Source: Candidatus Heimdallarchaeota archaeon (GTDB taxonomy: Archaea > Asgardarchaeota > Heimdallarchaeia > JABLTI01). Taken from it: a stretch of DNA of 13,117 nt. The position numbers were made by a program, and so were the translations under genes. The stretch lies in contig JAGXNT010000009.1 of NCBI GenBank assembly GCA_019894765.1, positions 1-13,117 of the forward strand, read 5' to 3'. Below, piece by piece: positions 1-7,958 of the stretch; positions within the stretch are counted from its first letter, which is position 1; every line of letters starts with the position of its first letter. Under the pieces are notes generated by a model. The model ran no database searches. It was not told where the DNA came from and was given only the letters and a program-made list of their open reading frames with translations.

Positions 1-3000
1 ATAGAAACAATGTTACTATAACTAATCCCAATAATGAGGATTTAATTGATTATCAAGTTAAAATTGATCTCAACAATATAACTGATTATAACTTGGTTGG
101 TTCTTGGCATTTTAATGAGAATAGTGGTTCAAAAATTGTTGATTCTTCAGGGAAGGGTTATGACGGATCTAAAGTAGGAGCATCTTGGTCAACAGGTGTT
201 GAAGGTTCCGGTCTTTCATTTGATGGGAGTGGAGATTATGCAACAATACCTCACCAAAGTTCATTTAATAGTGATAATCAAACAGTTGCATTTTGGATGC
301 TGGAAAATCTACCAGCACCATTGAGTGCTGGTAAAGGATTAATTGATAGAATGTCTGATGTAAGTTATGATAGTGGATTAATCTTGCATGTAGATTTTAA
401 TGGTTCTGTTTGTTTAATTACAACTGATGGTATTACAGCTAATGCAATATTTAGTCAATCAGATGTTAGTGATGGTGAATGGCATTACGTTGTCGCAGTT
501 AAGGAATTTGACATAACAGGTGATACATATTATCTATATATTGACGGGGAATTGGAAAACTCTTTGAAAGTCAGTTATAATCATCTACAAAACACTGATG
601 ATATAAATATTGGAAGAATAAGTAGTATTAGTCTATCAAGTAGATATTTAGATGGAAAAATTGATGAGATTAAAATCTATAATCAAGTATTGACTCCTAA
701 CCAAATAAAGGAACAAATGGCTATTGGTGCTAAAAAGCTACTTGTGAAAAGTGAGATTACTCAACCAGAATATGATTCCTATAATTGTGATAATTTTTAC
801 AAGTTTGGTAGTTATTCTTGGGAAGACATACGAGTAGTAAATTCAAGTAATGTGCTGCTAAACCATTGGATTGAAAATGACGAATCCATTTGGGTGGAAG
901 TTCCATTTTTAGCTGCAAATAGTGACATAATATTACAAATTTATTATGGAAATTCAAGTGCAAGCACAACAAGTGATGGGAAAGCAACTTTTCTAGCATA
1001 TGATGATTTCGAAGGATATACAGATGGTCAAAGTATTGATGGTATTAACGGTTGGGTCGATCAATCACAGAATTATGCAGCAATAGAAGATATTGCTGGG
1101 AACATGGTTCTTGAAGTTGAAAGAGCAGGTTCAACAGATCGAGATTATATTGCATATGATTGGAATGTTGAATGTGAAGTAAATGTACACTTTGATTTAT
1201 ATCCTGATTATCGGTCAGGTCAATACATAGGATACCTATTAGGATATGAAAGTGATGGGACGAATGTTGTTTTTGTAAAAGGAGAAGGAGGTAATGATTG
1301 GAAATGGTATGATAATACAGTTTTACATTATTTCACTCCTAGCATGTATTGGTCTGATGATCAATGGAAAACTTATGATTTCATCTTAGGGGATAATACA
1401 TTAAGATGTGATGATGGAGCATTGCATACTGGTGGATTGAGAGATAGTTATTCTACTGGCATTGATAAATGGGCATGGCAAGCTCATGCTGATTCTTTTA
1501 CGCGCTTTTATGTTGATAACATAATAATTAGGAAATATGCTTCAATAGAACCAACAACATTAATAGATGTACAAGAAGTTAAGGAACCAGATTCAGATAA
1601 CGATTATCTATATGACAGTGAAGAAATAATTTACGGAACAAATGCGACAAACCCCGATACAGATACAGATGGTCTACTTGACGGATGGGAAGTGAAAATA
1701 TATGGTACTAATCCTCTATCGAATGACACCGATGGAGATTTAATGCCTGACAAATACGAAGTTGATTACGGTCTTGATCCATTAATAGATGACACTGGTT
1801 TGGATAAAGATGGGGATGGACTCACTAATTTTGAAGAATTTGATGTGTATTACACTAATCCAAACAGCGGGGATACGGATGCTGATTTGCTAAATGATTA
1901 CTATGAAATTAATAACTCCACAACGAATCCTTTGTCAAACGATACGGACACAGATGGAATGGGAGATTACTATGAGGATTATTATGGATTAAATCCATTA
2001 GTGAATGATACTGCGGATGACTTGGATATTGATTTGTTGATAAACATAGTGGAGTATAATTATGGGACTGATCCTAGTAACAATGATTCAGATGCAGATG
2101 GTCTAATGGATGGACAAGAAGTTCTCACATATTTCACAGATCCAACTCAGAACGATACTGATTATGATGAGCTGACTGATTTTGATGAGATTTTTACCTA
2201 CTTTACAAATGCTACGAGTGACGACACAGATGGTGATTTACTTCAAGATGGTGAAGAGGTTTTAGTATACTTGTTGGACCCTCTTGATGACGATATGGAT
2301 AATGACTCATTACTAGATGGAGAAGAAATCCTTGTTTACTTTACAAATCCTCAATCAAATGATACAGATGGAGATCTTTTAGATGATTATATGGAAATAA
2401 CGTTTTGGTTTTCCAATCCAAATAATACAGACACGGATTATGATAATTTATTGGATGGAGATGAGGTACTAGTCTATCTGACTGATTTAATTAATCCAGA
2501 CACAGACAATGATAGTCTTTTGGATGGAGAAGAAATCTTAGGTATTTATGCACCAAGTAATCCAAGTGCAAACGCTACAGGATATGTCCACACAAATCCC
2601 ACATTATATGATACAGATGGTGATTTATACAATGATTGGGTTGAAATTGCAAATGATGCAGATCCTAATGATGCACTAAGTGTTCCAAATAATATAGACT
2701 CCGATGGAGATGGCCTACTAGACTTAGAAGAATTTGCTTTAGGAACAGATCCATTTGATTCCGACACAGATGGAGATGGTGTCGGAGATGGATCAGAAGT
2801 AAATACGTATAACACGAATCCCTTAGATGATGATACAGACGATGATTTTGTTAGCGATTATTTAGAAATCTTTACTCATCATACAAACCCCTTGAATCCA
2901 GATACTGACTCAGATAATCTTAATGATTACATGGAACTTTATGTTTACAAAACAAATCCAAGTGCACCGGATTCTGATTATGATGGATTAGATGATTTTG

Positions 3001-3728
3001 ATGAAGTTATCATATATTATTCTGATCCTCTTGACCCCGACACAGACGACGATGGTCTACTTGATGGACAAGAAGTTGAATTATACCATACAAATCCCAA
3101 TCTAGATGATAGTGACCAAGATGGTTTGATGGATTACGAGGAAGTAAATACTTATTTTACAGATCCCAGTAATCCTGACTCCGATGGTGACGGTTATTCT
3201 GATGGCGACGAAGTAGCAGCAGGAACAAATCCTTTGAGAAAATTTGAGTTAAACATAATTTTTGGTCGATATCTCTTACCTTTTTATATTGTTCCTCCAG
3301 TAGTAATCATTATTGTGTTTTCAGTAAAACTAACCATTAAAAGGAAACAAGAAAAACGGGTGAAGGAAAAACTCCATGAGTTAATGGATTCCGGTTATTC
3401 CTTTAATTTTGAAGAGAAAAAGGAAAAAATAGCTCAAGAAGGACTTTTTGATACAAAGGAACTAGAACTCCCAACAGAAGAGATAACTAAACCTCCGGAA
3501 CCTGAGCCACAAGTTAAAGCTAAACCCAAACCTACTAAGAAACTAGCGAGTAGACATGCACAACAACCACCAGATGAAGAGCTACCTTTTGGTATAACAC
3601 AAATGACTACAGCATTCATTAATGGTAGACCTGTGCAAATCAAAAAATCGTTAGTTATGACTAAAAGTGGCATGAAATGGAAAGTAACTAATCTCGAAAC
3701 AAATGAAACCTGGTATGAAGACCAATAA
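1..3728 (+). CDS. Giant cell-surface protein, 5'-partial: DUF2341/LamG/TSP3 repeats/TM/cytoplasmic tail
   Basis: The frame is open to the left edge (first full codon at 3) and upstream residues include VTITNPNNEDLIDYQVKIDL, the usual opening of DUF2341, so the TTG at 93 is not the start and the N-terminus is missing. Counting residues from 93: LamG/concanavalin-A-like sandwich about 1-205 (SWHFNENSG, DSSGKG, GLSFDGSGDY, DGEWHYV, DGKIDEIKIYN); C-terminal half of DUF2341 about 212-300 (DIRVVNSS, LNHWIE, WVEVPF, IYYGN); a second beta-sandwich about 302-490 (opens with DDFEGY); 23 thrombospondin-type-3-like calcium-binding repeats 500-1050; one membrane helix 1060-1082; KRKQEKR stop-transfer; 129-residue tail 1083-1211 with a Pro/Lys-rich linker. 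Expected topology is ectodomain outside, tail inside. Role is probably adhesion or glycan binding on a rigid calcium-dependent stalk; ligand unknown. Domain calls are from motif recognition. Confidence 0.9.
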   Translation, partial: RNNVTITNPNNEDLIDYQVKIDLNNITDYNLVGSWHFNENSGSKIVDSSGKGYDGSKVGASWSTGVEGSGLSFDGSGDYATIPHQSSFNSDNQTVAFWMLENLPAPLSAGKGLIDRMSDVSYDSGLILHVDFNGSVCLITTDGITANAIFSQSDVSDGEWHYVVAVKEFDITGDTYYLYIDGELENSLKVSYNHLQNTDDINIGRISSISLSSRYLDGKIDEIKIYNQVLTPNQIKEQMAIGAKKLLVKSEITQPEYDSYNCDNFYKFGSYSWEDIRVVNSSNVLLNHWIENDESIWVEVPFLAANSDIILQIYYGNSSASTTSDGKATFLAYDDFEGYTDGQSIDGINGWVDQSQNYAAIEDIAGNMVLEVERAGSTDRDYIAYDWNVECEVNVHFDLYPDYRSGQYIGYLLGYESDGTNVVFVKGEGGNDWKWYDNTVLHYFTPSMYWSDDQWKTYDFILGDNTLRCDDGALHTGGLRDSYSTGIDKWAWQAHADSFTRFYVDNIIIRKYASIEPTTLIDVQEVKEPDSDNDYLYDSEEIIYGTNATNPDTDTDGLLDGWEVKIYGTNPLSNDTDGDLMPDKYEVDYGLDPLIDDTGLDKDGDGLTNFEEFDVYYTNPNSGDTDADLLNDYYEINNSTTNPLSNDTDTDGMGDYYEDYYGLNPLVNDTADDLDIDLLINIVEYNYGTDPSNNDSDADGLMDGQEVLTYFTDPTQNDTDYDELTDFDEIFTYFTNATSDDTDGDLLQDGEEVLVYLLDPLDDDMDNDSLLDGEEILVYFTNPQSNDTDGDLLDDYMEITFWFSNPNNTDTDYDNLLDGDEVLVYLTDLINPDTDNDSLLDGEEILGIYAPSNPSANATGYVHTNPTLYDTDGDLYNDWVEIANDADPNDALSVPNNIDSDGDGLLDLEEFALGTDPFDSDTDGDGVGDGSEVNTYNTNPLDDDTDDDFVSDYLEIFTHHTNPLNPDTDSDNLNDYMELYVYKTNPSAPDSDYDGLDDFDEVIIYYSDPLDPDTDDDGLLDGQEVELYHTNPNLDDSDQDGLMDYEEVNTYFTDPSNPDSDGDGYSDGDEVAAGTNPLRKFELNIIFGRYLLPFYIVPPVVIIIVFSVKLTIKRKQEKRVKEKLHELMDSGYSFNFEEKKEKIAQEGLFDTKELELPTEEITKPPEPEPQVKAKPKPTKKLASRHAQQPPDEELPFGITQMTTAFINGRPVQIKKSLVMTKSGMKWKVTNLETNETWYEDQ
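1590..3242 (+). repeat. 23 tandem TSP3-like calcium-binding repeats (protein-level, about 69 bp period)
   Basis: I count 23 consecutive units of the form DxDxDxLxDxxE followed by about ten residues ending in TNP or TDP. Most units are 22-26 residues. Alternating Asp/Asn side chains match thrombospondin type 3 and related calcium-binding repeats, which form stiff stalks when loaded with calcium. Unit 14 (2499-2609) is 37 residues because of a loop containing APSNPSANATGYVHT. Unit 15 is also extended (ANDADPNDALSVPNNI) and unit 7 (DLDIDLLINIVE) has lost several acidic ligands. Units 11 and 14 share the stretch DNDSLLDGEEIL, suggesting copying between units. DNA identity between units is limited, so this is an old protein repeat rather than a recent DNA expansion. 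Confidence 0.9.
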
Positions 3729-3753
3729 TTCAACATTGTACCCGTCTTACCAC

Positions 3754-3761
3754 TTTTTTTT
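3754..3761 (+). terminator. Oligo-T terminator after the surface-protein gene
   Basis: A run of eight T lies 26 nt after the stop codon, followed by another T-rich stretch (CATTTTATTTCC). Archaeal intrinsic termination needs mainly an oligo-T tract on the coding strand, and no stem is required. Confidence 0.5.
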
Positions 3762-3815
3762 CATTTTATTTCCTAAATCGTGAACTTTAAATTATAGATT
3801 ACTTTAGAGTATTGT

Positions 3816-3869
3816 GAGAGAAGGCAAGTGAACTATTTCACAACAACTATATTTTAGTCGCTTTCTCTC
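3816..3869. other. Nested inverted repeat in the convergent spacer
   Basis: GAGAGAAGGC (3816-3825) pairs with GCTTTCTCTC (3860-3869) over ten bases with one G-U pair on the plus strand. Inside it GTGAA-CTAT-TTCAC (3828-3841) forms a smaller hairpin. It sits between two convergent genes, next to a C-rich stretch CTCCTCCCTCCCCC on the plus strand. It could help end transcription or be part of a small RNA; no function is assigned. The rest of the 3729-3908 gap shows no gene. Confidence 0.35.
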
Positions 3870-3908
3870 CTCCCTCCCCCAAATTTCTCTGGATGATTTA
3901 AAAGGAAA

Positions 3909-4982
3909 TTACATTTCAGCTTTTTTACGACTTACAGCTGCTTCTAAGCTATTCCCCATCTCTTCATAAATGTCAGCAATAACGAGCCAATGACTCTTGT
4001 CATGTGGTTCAAATTCAGCTATTTTTTTCCAAGTGACTAGAGCTGGTTGAAGCATCTTTTTCTCTTTCATAATAAGAGCACTCTTTTTGATATACTTCAT
4101 ACCCCTGATGAATTGTTTCTTTTCAATGTAAAGAGTTACTAATTCTGTTAATCCAGTAAGATCTTTTGGATCAAGAGATAAACCATGTGCACCAAATTCA
4201 TCCGCTTTCTTTCCTAATCCCATCTCTTCATACATTCTCACAAGATCAAACCAGTAATTAGGGTCTTTAGAGTAATCATTAAATCTTTTGAGTTTATTGA
4301 GAATAATGTAGTTGATATTGTAAATCATTAACCGAATTTTATCAATTTCCATGAACCACATACCTGAGGATTCGTACTTCCTATCAATAGCAATAGGATA
4401 GTATTCCTTTGTTTTTGGAACAAAATATGTGAAAGAATAATCCGGAAATAAAAGATTAAAGAATCGAGCAATGCTTTTGATAATTTTCTCCATAGGAGTT
4501 TCATTTCTTACTTTATAATATTCAATCACTTTTTTAGACCAGAACTCAAATGCTTGCTCTCTGAAATCTGGTATCTTTTCAAACGGTCGTAAACCTATTT
4601 TTGTGATTATTTCTGAATATTTTGCAGGATTATCCATCTCAAGTAAGTCAAGAATTTTCAAATAAGAAGCTCGAACGTATTTTTGCATCATGAGAACGTC
4701 TTCTGTGGGTGGTTCCTTATCAGGTTTGAAAGCAGCGAATAAATCATCCATAGGTTCGGAACCAGGAGGAGGTGCTTTGCGAACAACGAGACATTCATCT
4801 CCATATTCTAAACCAATAGCATCAATCCGGTATTTTGGAAACTGAGTTTCAAAATAATCTCTAATAGCATTTACAACATTCTCTAAAGAATAGAATTTTC
4901 GTTCGTCTACAACTTGAATGATTTTTTTAGCCCATTCATTTTTTTGTTCTTCACTTGGTTCAGGAATTGGAGGTTCACTCAT
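3909..4982 (-). CDS. TPR-repeat protein with duplicated N-terminal alpha/beta module
   Basis: A soluble protein of 357 residues, no signal peptide or membrane helix. The frame can open further upstream (TTG at 5036, ATG at 4994), but ATG 4982 is chosen because GGTG lies six bases before it and the protein then begins MSEPPIPEP. Two modules align without gaps: residues 17-53 and 148-184 share W[AS]KK[IV]I, then R, then [LM]E[NK][VI][VI]xxI, then [YF]F and FPxY (about 11 of 36 identical, many conservative), each followed by a beta-rich stretch ending VRK or DRK. They are joined by a Pro-rich acidic linker. The C-terminal 120 residues hold about three TPR-like helical pairs (YWFDLVRMYEEMG, LTELVTLYIEKKQ, WLVIADIYEEMGN), so a scaffold role is likely. 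I do not recognise the family. Same strand as the GIFT-like gene upstream, but a terminator lies between, so it probably has its own promoter. Confidence 0.8.
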   Translation of the reverse strand: MSEPPIPEPSEEQKNEWAKKIIQVVDERKFYSLENVVNAIRDYFETQFPKYRIDAIGLEYGDECLVVRKAPPPGSEPMDDLFAAFKPDKEPPTEDVLMMQKYVRASYLKILDLLEMDNPAKYSEIITKIGLRPFEKIPDFREQAFEFWSKKVIEYYKVRNETPMEKIIKSIARFFNLLFPDYSFTYFVPKTKEYYPIAIDRKYESSGMWFMEIDKIRLMIYNINYIILNKLKRFNDYSKDPNYWFDLVRMYEEMGLGKKADEFGAHGLSLDPKDLTGLTELVTLYIEKKQFIRGMKYIKKSALIMKEKKMLQPALVTWKKIAEFEPHDKSHWLVIADIYEEMGNSLEAAVSRKKAEM

Positions 4983-4988
4983 CTTTAA

Positions 4989-4992
4989 CACC
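4989..4992 (-). promoter_or_regulatory. Ribosome binding site GGTG supporting the start at 4982
   Basis: On the minus strand GGTG is followed by TTAAAG and then ATG. GGTG complements the archaeal 16S 3' end (GGAGGTGATC). It overlaps the alternative ATG at 4994, which itself has no such site, so the downstream ATG is preferred. Confidence 0.45.
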
Positions 4993-5132
4993 ATTATCTG
5001 ATTATCTTCTAATAACTTGTTTTTGTATTTTTCCAAGAAAAATTCACTTTGAATTCCTTTTTTCTTTTATTTCTTTCTTATTTTCAAAAAATAGTCAAAA
5101 AAATGTAATAGTCTAATTAGTTAATGTATAAT

Positions 5133-5165
5133 AAAAAAAAAAGGTGAAAGAGGAAATTTCCTCTT
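5133..5165 (-). terminator. Palindrome plus T10 terminator after the GIFT-like gene
   Basis: Read on the minus strand, a perfect 18-nt palindrome (AAGAGGAAATTTCCTCTT, 5148-5165) begins six bases after the stop codon. It is followed by TCACC and then ten T (5133-5142). Stem plus oligo-T is a good intrinsic terminator and separates this gene from the TPR gene downstream. The rest of the 4983-5171 spacer is AT-rich with no gene. Confidence 0.65.
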
Positions 5166-5171
5166 ATTGAT

Positions 5172-7847
5172 TTACCTTGTAGCTATTCTTGATTTTCTTT
5201 TTCTTACAACAGCAACAATGATTATAATAATTAGAAGTGCACCTAGTGCTCCTCCTATAATGTACCAGAGGTATTGTGGGAAAACAAATCCTTTAGAAAC
5301 AGTAATGTGAACATCGAAGTTTCCTGTTCCATAAATTGTACCTATGAATCCCTGATATATGGCAGTAAATGTTAGTGTATAATTTCCAACAGCATCAACT
5401 TGTACATTCCAGGTTACTAAGCTTGCATCTCCTTTCATGACGCTGAATGGTTGTAGTAAATCATCGCTAGTAGAACCTAATCCGCCTGGTATTACTATTT
5501 CAATTAAACCAAGAGTTGCATCGCTAAGCCCGAAATTTGGTATTTCAATGGTGAATTGGCGATTGTTGCCAACTGTTATTGGATCTGGGAAGATAGGATT
5601 AAATTCCAGTTTAGGTCGAAGCATAAAGGCAATTTCATTTTTCCAGAGTTCAAAGCTGTCTGTATATGTTGAGTCATCAATATCAGATGTGAATTCATCT
5701 ATAAGATAGCTATTGAACAGAGTTTGCTCATCATTTCGTAGAACTATTATAGCATCACCAGCTTGCTCTGTTGGTGAAAATCCTGCTAATGCTGTAGCAT
5801 TTGGGAAAACAGTTAATCGATCTCCATCATCTAAATAGGCAGTTCCTACTGTGAAATTATTAGCATTGTAATTAACAGGTTGATTGAAAATATCATGGCC
5901 AACATCCCAGATATAGACCGGAGGTTCATTAGTGAAATCAACGTTATGTTCAAATCCAAGTTTAGCCCAAAGAGGATTAGCACTTGAAGCATCTACATCG
6001 AAAAATGACATAAGTAGATGTCCACCTGAATCAATGTATTCAATTATTTCATCAAAGAAAGCATCCAAACCGTAATAATTGGGATTATCAACGATGACTA
6101 AATCCCATGGATAGAGATTAAGTGATAAATTCCAATAATCAAAATATGGACTGGAAAAACCAGCTGTTAAGTAGTATTTCACTCCTAAATCATTTAGTGC
6201 TAGTGCGAGAGGTGTTCTGTAAAATGATGGAGCCACTGTCCAATCAGTATAGATTAAGACGTTTGCTCTTGCAGATGTAAGCCAATTAGCAACGTTTAGT
6301 AAATATTGTTTGTTGTCATCTTGATCTAAATTACCACCAGAAGATTGTAACCAATTTATATCTGATGTTAGAATTACTCTTCCTTCACCAAATTCGCTGC
6401 CTGCGACTACAATGTTCATTGAACCATCATGCCAAATCGGATATGCGGGACCGGTAATATTTACATAACCATAGACACTCAATTCTATTCCCGCAGCAGT
6501 ATTTTCAGTTGTTGGATGAAGAATAAAATCATTGAAAGTTGTTGTTGAGATTACACCATAAGTAGGATGTATTGATAATCCAAATGGAGCTAATAATGTA
6601 CTCGTTATTTCATTTTGTTTTGAGAACCAAACGCCATCTGGTCTATCACCCATTGCGAGAAGTGATCCGCCATTTGCTATATACGTTTCAATAGCAACTT
6701 GATCACCGACTGTGTAATTAAAGTCAGGAGTATTAATGATTAACATATCATATGGTTCTAATCTCTCTACAGTAAAGTTGTCACCAACTGCTGCAGGATA
6801 GAGTTTATCAAGAGTGTAACCATTGCTAACCAAGTAATCTCTCATACCATAGTAATAATCAGGCCATAAGGAATTTTGATCCCAAGCATCAATACTAAGA
6901 CGTGGATGATGAGACAAATCGAACGCAATTCGACCTTTTGGTCGAGGTGCTAACCAATCAACTGAATCTCGAATTAGTTGATCAAGTGCAGGAATTTCCT
7001 CATGATCAAGATCAAAACCTATTGTGACTACTTTACCTCCACGATCAGTTGGATCGAAAGCTAATATAGTGATTTCATTTGCATCAGAAACTCCATGTGC
7101 AATTGGTGTTATATCGCTAGCAATAGCTGAGCCTGAAAGTACAGACCAATCCCATGAACAGTAACCATAACCACCATCTGCTGGTATACTTGTTTCCAAA
7201 TCATAAGCTTTGGCAACTGGGTGTCTAGCGGTAATATTGAAACCATCCGAACTAAAACTCCAATATCCAAGATATCCATCATTACCTACTGATTCAGGAG
7301 GGAGAATACCTGAATAAGCTAAAAATGATGCAGGACCATCAAAAGTTATTAATCCACCACCAGCAAGCCAGAAATCCATAACCATATCAAAGATGAATTC
7401 TCTAGGATTATTATCAACCATAGCAAAAACATCAAAGTTAGCAGTAGTCAAAACACGATTGGAGATATCAACAGCATTCAAAACCGTAATATCGATTCTA
7501 GGATTAACTGATAGGATATCAACAAGATTTGTGATGTTGTTATTATTATCACCAGAACTTCCATCGTATGTAGGTGCTGTCGCATTTGGTTCATCGTATA
7601 TAGCAACTCGAACTACTCGAGTATCAGGGAATGGAAAAGCGCTAGACGGTAACAAAGTGTCTGTAAATGGATCCGGATTAGTGTCAAAGGTAAAACTACT
7701 ATTGGTTATTTCTGTGGAAAGAGCTCCAGTATTGATACTTCTAATAGCAGAACTCTTCATTGGAGTTGCTAGCAAAAGAAGAGCAAAAATGAAGAAAATA
7801 ACAAGAACTCTTGTCTTTCCTCTAAAAGTAAAATTACTTTTTAACAT
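5172..7847 (-). CDS. Secreted membrane-anchored protein with three tandem GIFT/GATase-like domains
   Basis: 891 residues. The N-terminus has basic residues then a hydrophobic core (VLVIFFIFALLLLA) and a likely signal cleavage near residue 34. Three similar units of about 220 residues follow: 78-300, 305-525 and 528-742. Each opens with a beta-strand (VVRVAIYDEP, GRIAFDLSHHP, ANVLIYTDWT), then a strand before an Asn-Pro or Thr-Pro turn (VDNNP, INTPDF, VDNPN), then a helix and a Gly-rich turn (AGGGLITFDG, NGGSLLAMGD, SGGHLLMSFF), and closes with a D/N-rich helix ending in WL or similar. Unit 2 most resembles the GIFT domain of IFT52/GldG (FGL, then FILHP). No Cys-His-Glu triad of active amidotransferases is visible, so a binding role is likely. 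Residues 745-850 form an Ig-like or CARDB-like beta domain. A helix at 858-881 and VRKRKSR anchor the C-terminus. The ectodomain carries many N-x-S/T sites. ATG start is supported by GAGGT ten bases upstream. Confidence 0.85.
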   Translation of the reverse strand: MLKSNFTFRGKTRVLVIFFIFALLLLATPMKSSAIRSINTGALSTEITNSSFTFDTNPDPFTDTLLPSSAFPFPDTRVVRVAIYDEPNATAPTYDGSSGDNNNNITNLVDILSVNPRIDITVLNAVDISNRVLTTANFDVFAMVDNNPREFIFDMVMDFWLAGGGLITFDGPASFLAYSGILPPESVGNDGYLGYWSFSSDGFNITARHPVAKAYDLETSIPADGGYGYCSWDWSVLSGSAIASDITPIAHGVSDANEITILAFDPTDRGGKVVTIGFDLDHEEIPALDQLIRDSVDWLAPRPKGRIAFDLSHHPRLSIDAWDQNSLWPDYYYGMRDYLVSNGYTLDKLYPAAVGDNFTVERLEPYDMLIINTPDFNYTVGDQVAIETYIANGGSLLAMGDRPDGVWFSKQNEITSTLLAPFGLSIHPTYGVISTTTFNDFILHPTTENTAAGIELSVYGYVNITGPAYPIWHDGSMNIVVAGSEFGEGRVILTSDINWLQSSGGNLDQDDNKQYLLNVANWLTSARANVLIYTDWTVAPSFYRTPLALALNDLGVKYYLTAGFSSPYFDYWNLSLNLYPWDLVIVDNPNYYGLDAFFDEIIEYIDSGGHLLMSFFDVDASSANPLWAKLGFEHNVDFTNEPPVYIWDVGHDIFNQPVNYNANNFTVGTAYLDDGDRLTVFPNATALAGFSPTEQAGDAIIVLRNDEQTLFNSYLIDEFTSDIDDSTYTDSFELWKNEIAFMLRPKLEFNPIFPDPITVGNNRQFTIEIPNFGLSDATLGLIEIVIPGGLGSTSDDLLQPFSVMKGDASLVTWNVQVDAVGNYTLTFTAIYQGFIGTIYGTGNFDVHITVSKGFVFPQYLWYIIGGALGALLIIIIIVAVVRKRKSRIATR

Positions 7848-7857
7848 CTTTTATTAT

Positions 7858-7862
7858 ACCTC
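7858..7862 (-). promoter_or_regulatory. Ribosome binding site GAGGT for the GIFT-like gene
   Basis: GAGGT on the minus strand lies ten bases before the ATG at 7847 and matches the archaeal Shine-Dalgarno core. It fits the signal peptide beginning directly at this ATG. Confidence 0.6.
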
Positions 7863-7924
7863 AATTAATAAAAAAGTCAATTCGTTAATACAGAATGATA
7901 GAATTGAACATTTCATTTGTTTAC

Positions 7925-7958
7925 AATATAAAATAAATATCGAAGTTTTATATTATTA
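7925..7958 (-). promoter_or_regulatory. Candidate TATA boxes for the GIFT-like gene
   Basis: Two TATA-like elements are read on the minus strand: AATATAAAAC near 7947-7956 and TTTTATATT at 7925-7933. Either would put transcription initiation some 50-80 nt before the ATG. AT richness makes chance matches likely, so only the general region is supported. Confidence 0.3.

Noticed and set aside
757..999. Minus-strand open frame of 80 codons
   Set aside because: It lies wholly opposite the DUF2341 coding region, has no domain, ribosome binding site or sensible composition.
2546..2815. Minus-strand open frame rich in Ser/Pro
   Set aside because: It is the antisense of the Asp/Gly-rich TSP3 repeats; its composition is explained by that.
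1590..3242. Possible CRISPR or satellite DNA because of the regular period near 69 bp
   Set aside because: Units are not conserved at DNA level, remain in frame throughout, and encode the DxDxD calcium-binding pattern.
3434..3736. Minus-strand open frame opposite the cytoplasmic tail
   Set aside because: Antisense of the Pro/Lys/Glu-rich tail; Ser/Gly runs are complement artefacts.
4983..5036. Longer TPR-protein starts at TTG 5036 or ATG 4994
   Set aside because: No ribosome binding site at either, while ATG 4982 has GGTG at a suitable distance. ATG 4994 cannot be excluded.
5437..5709. Plus-strand open frame of 90 codons
   Set aside because: Fully contained in and antisense to the GIFT-like gene, with no support of its own.
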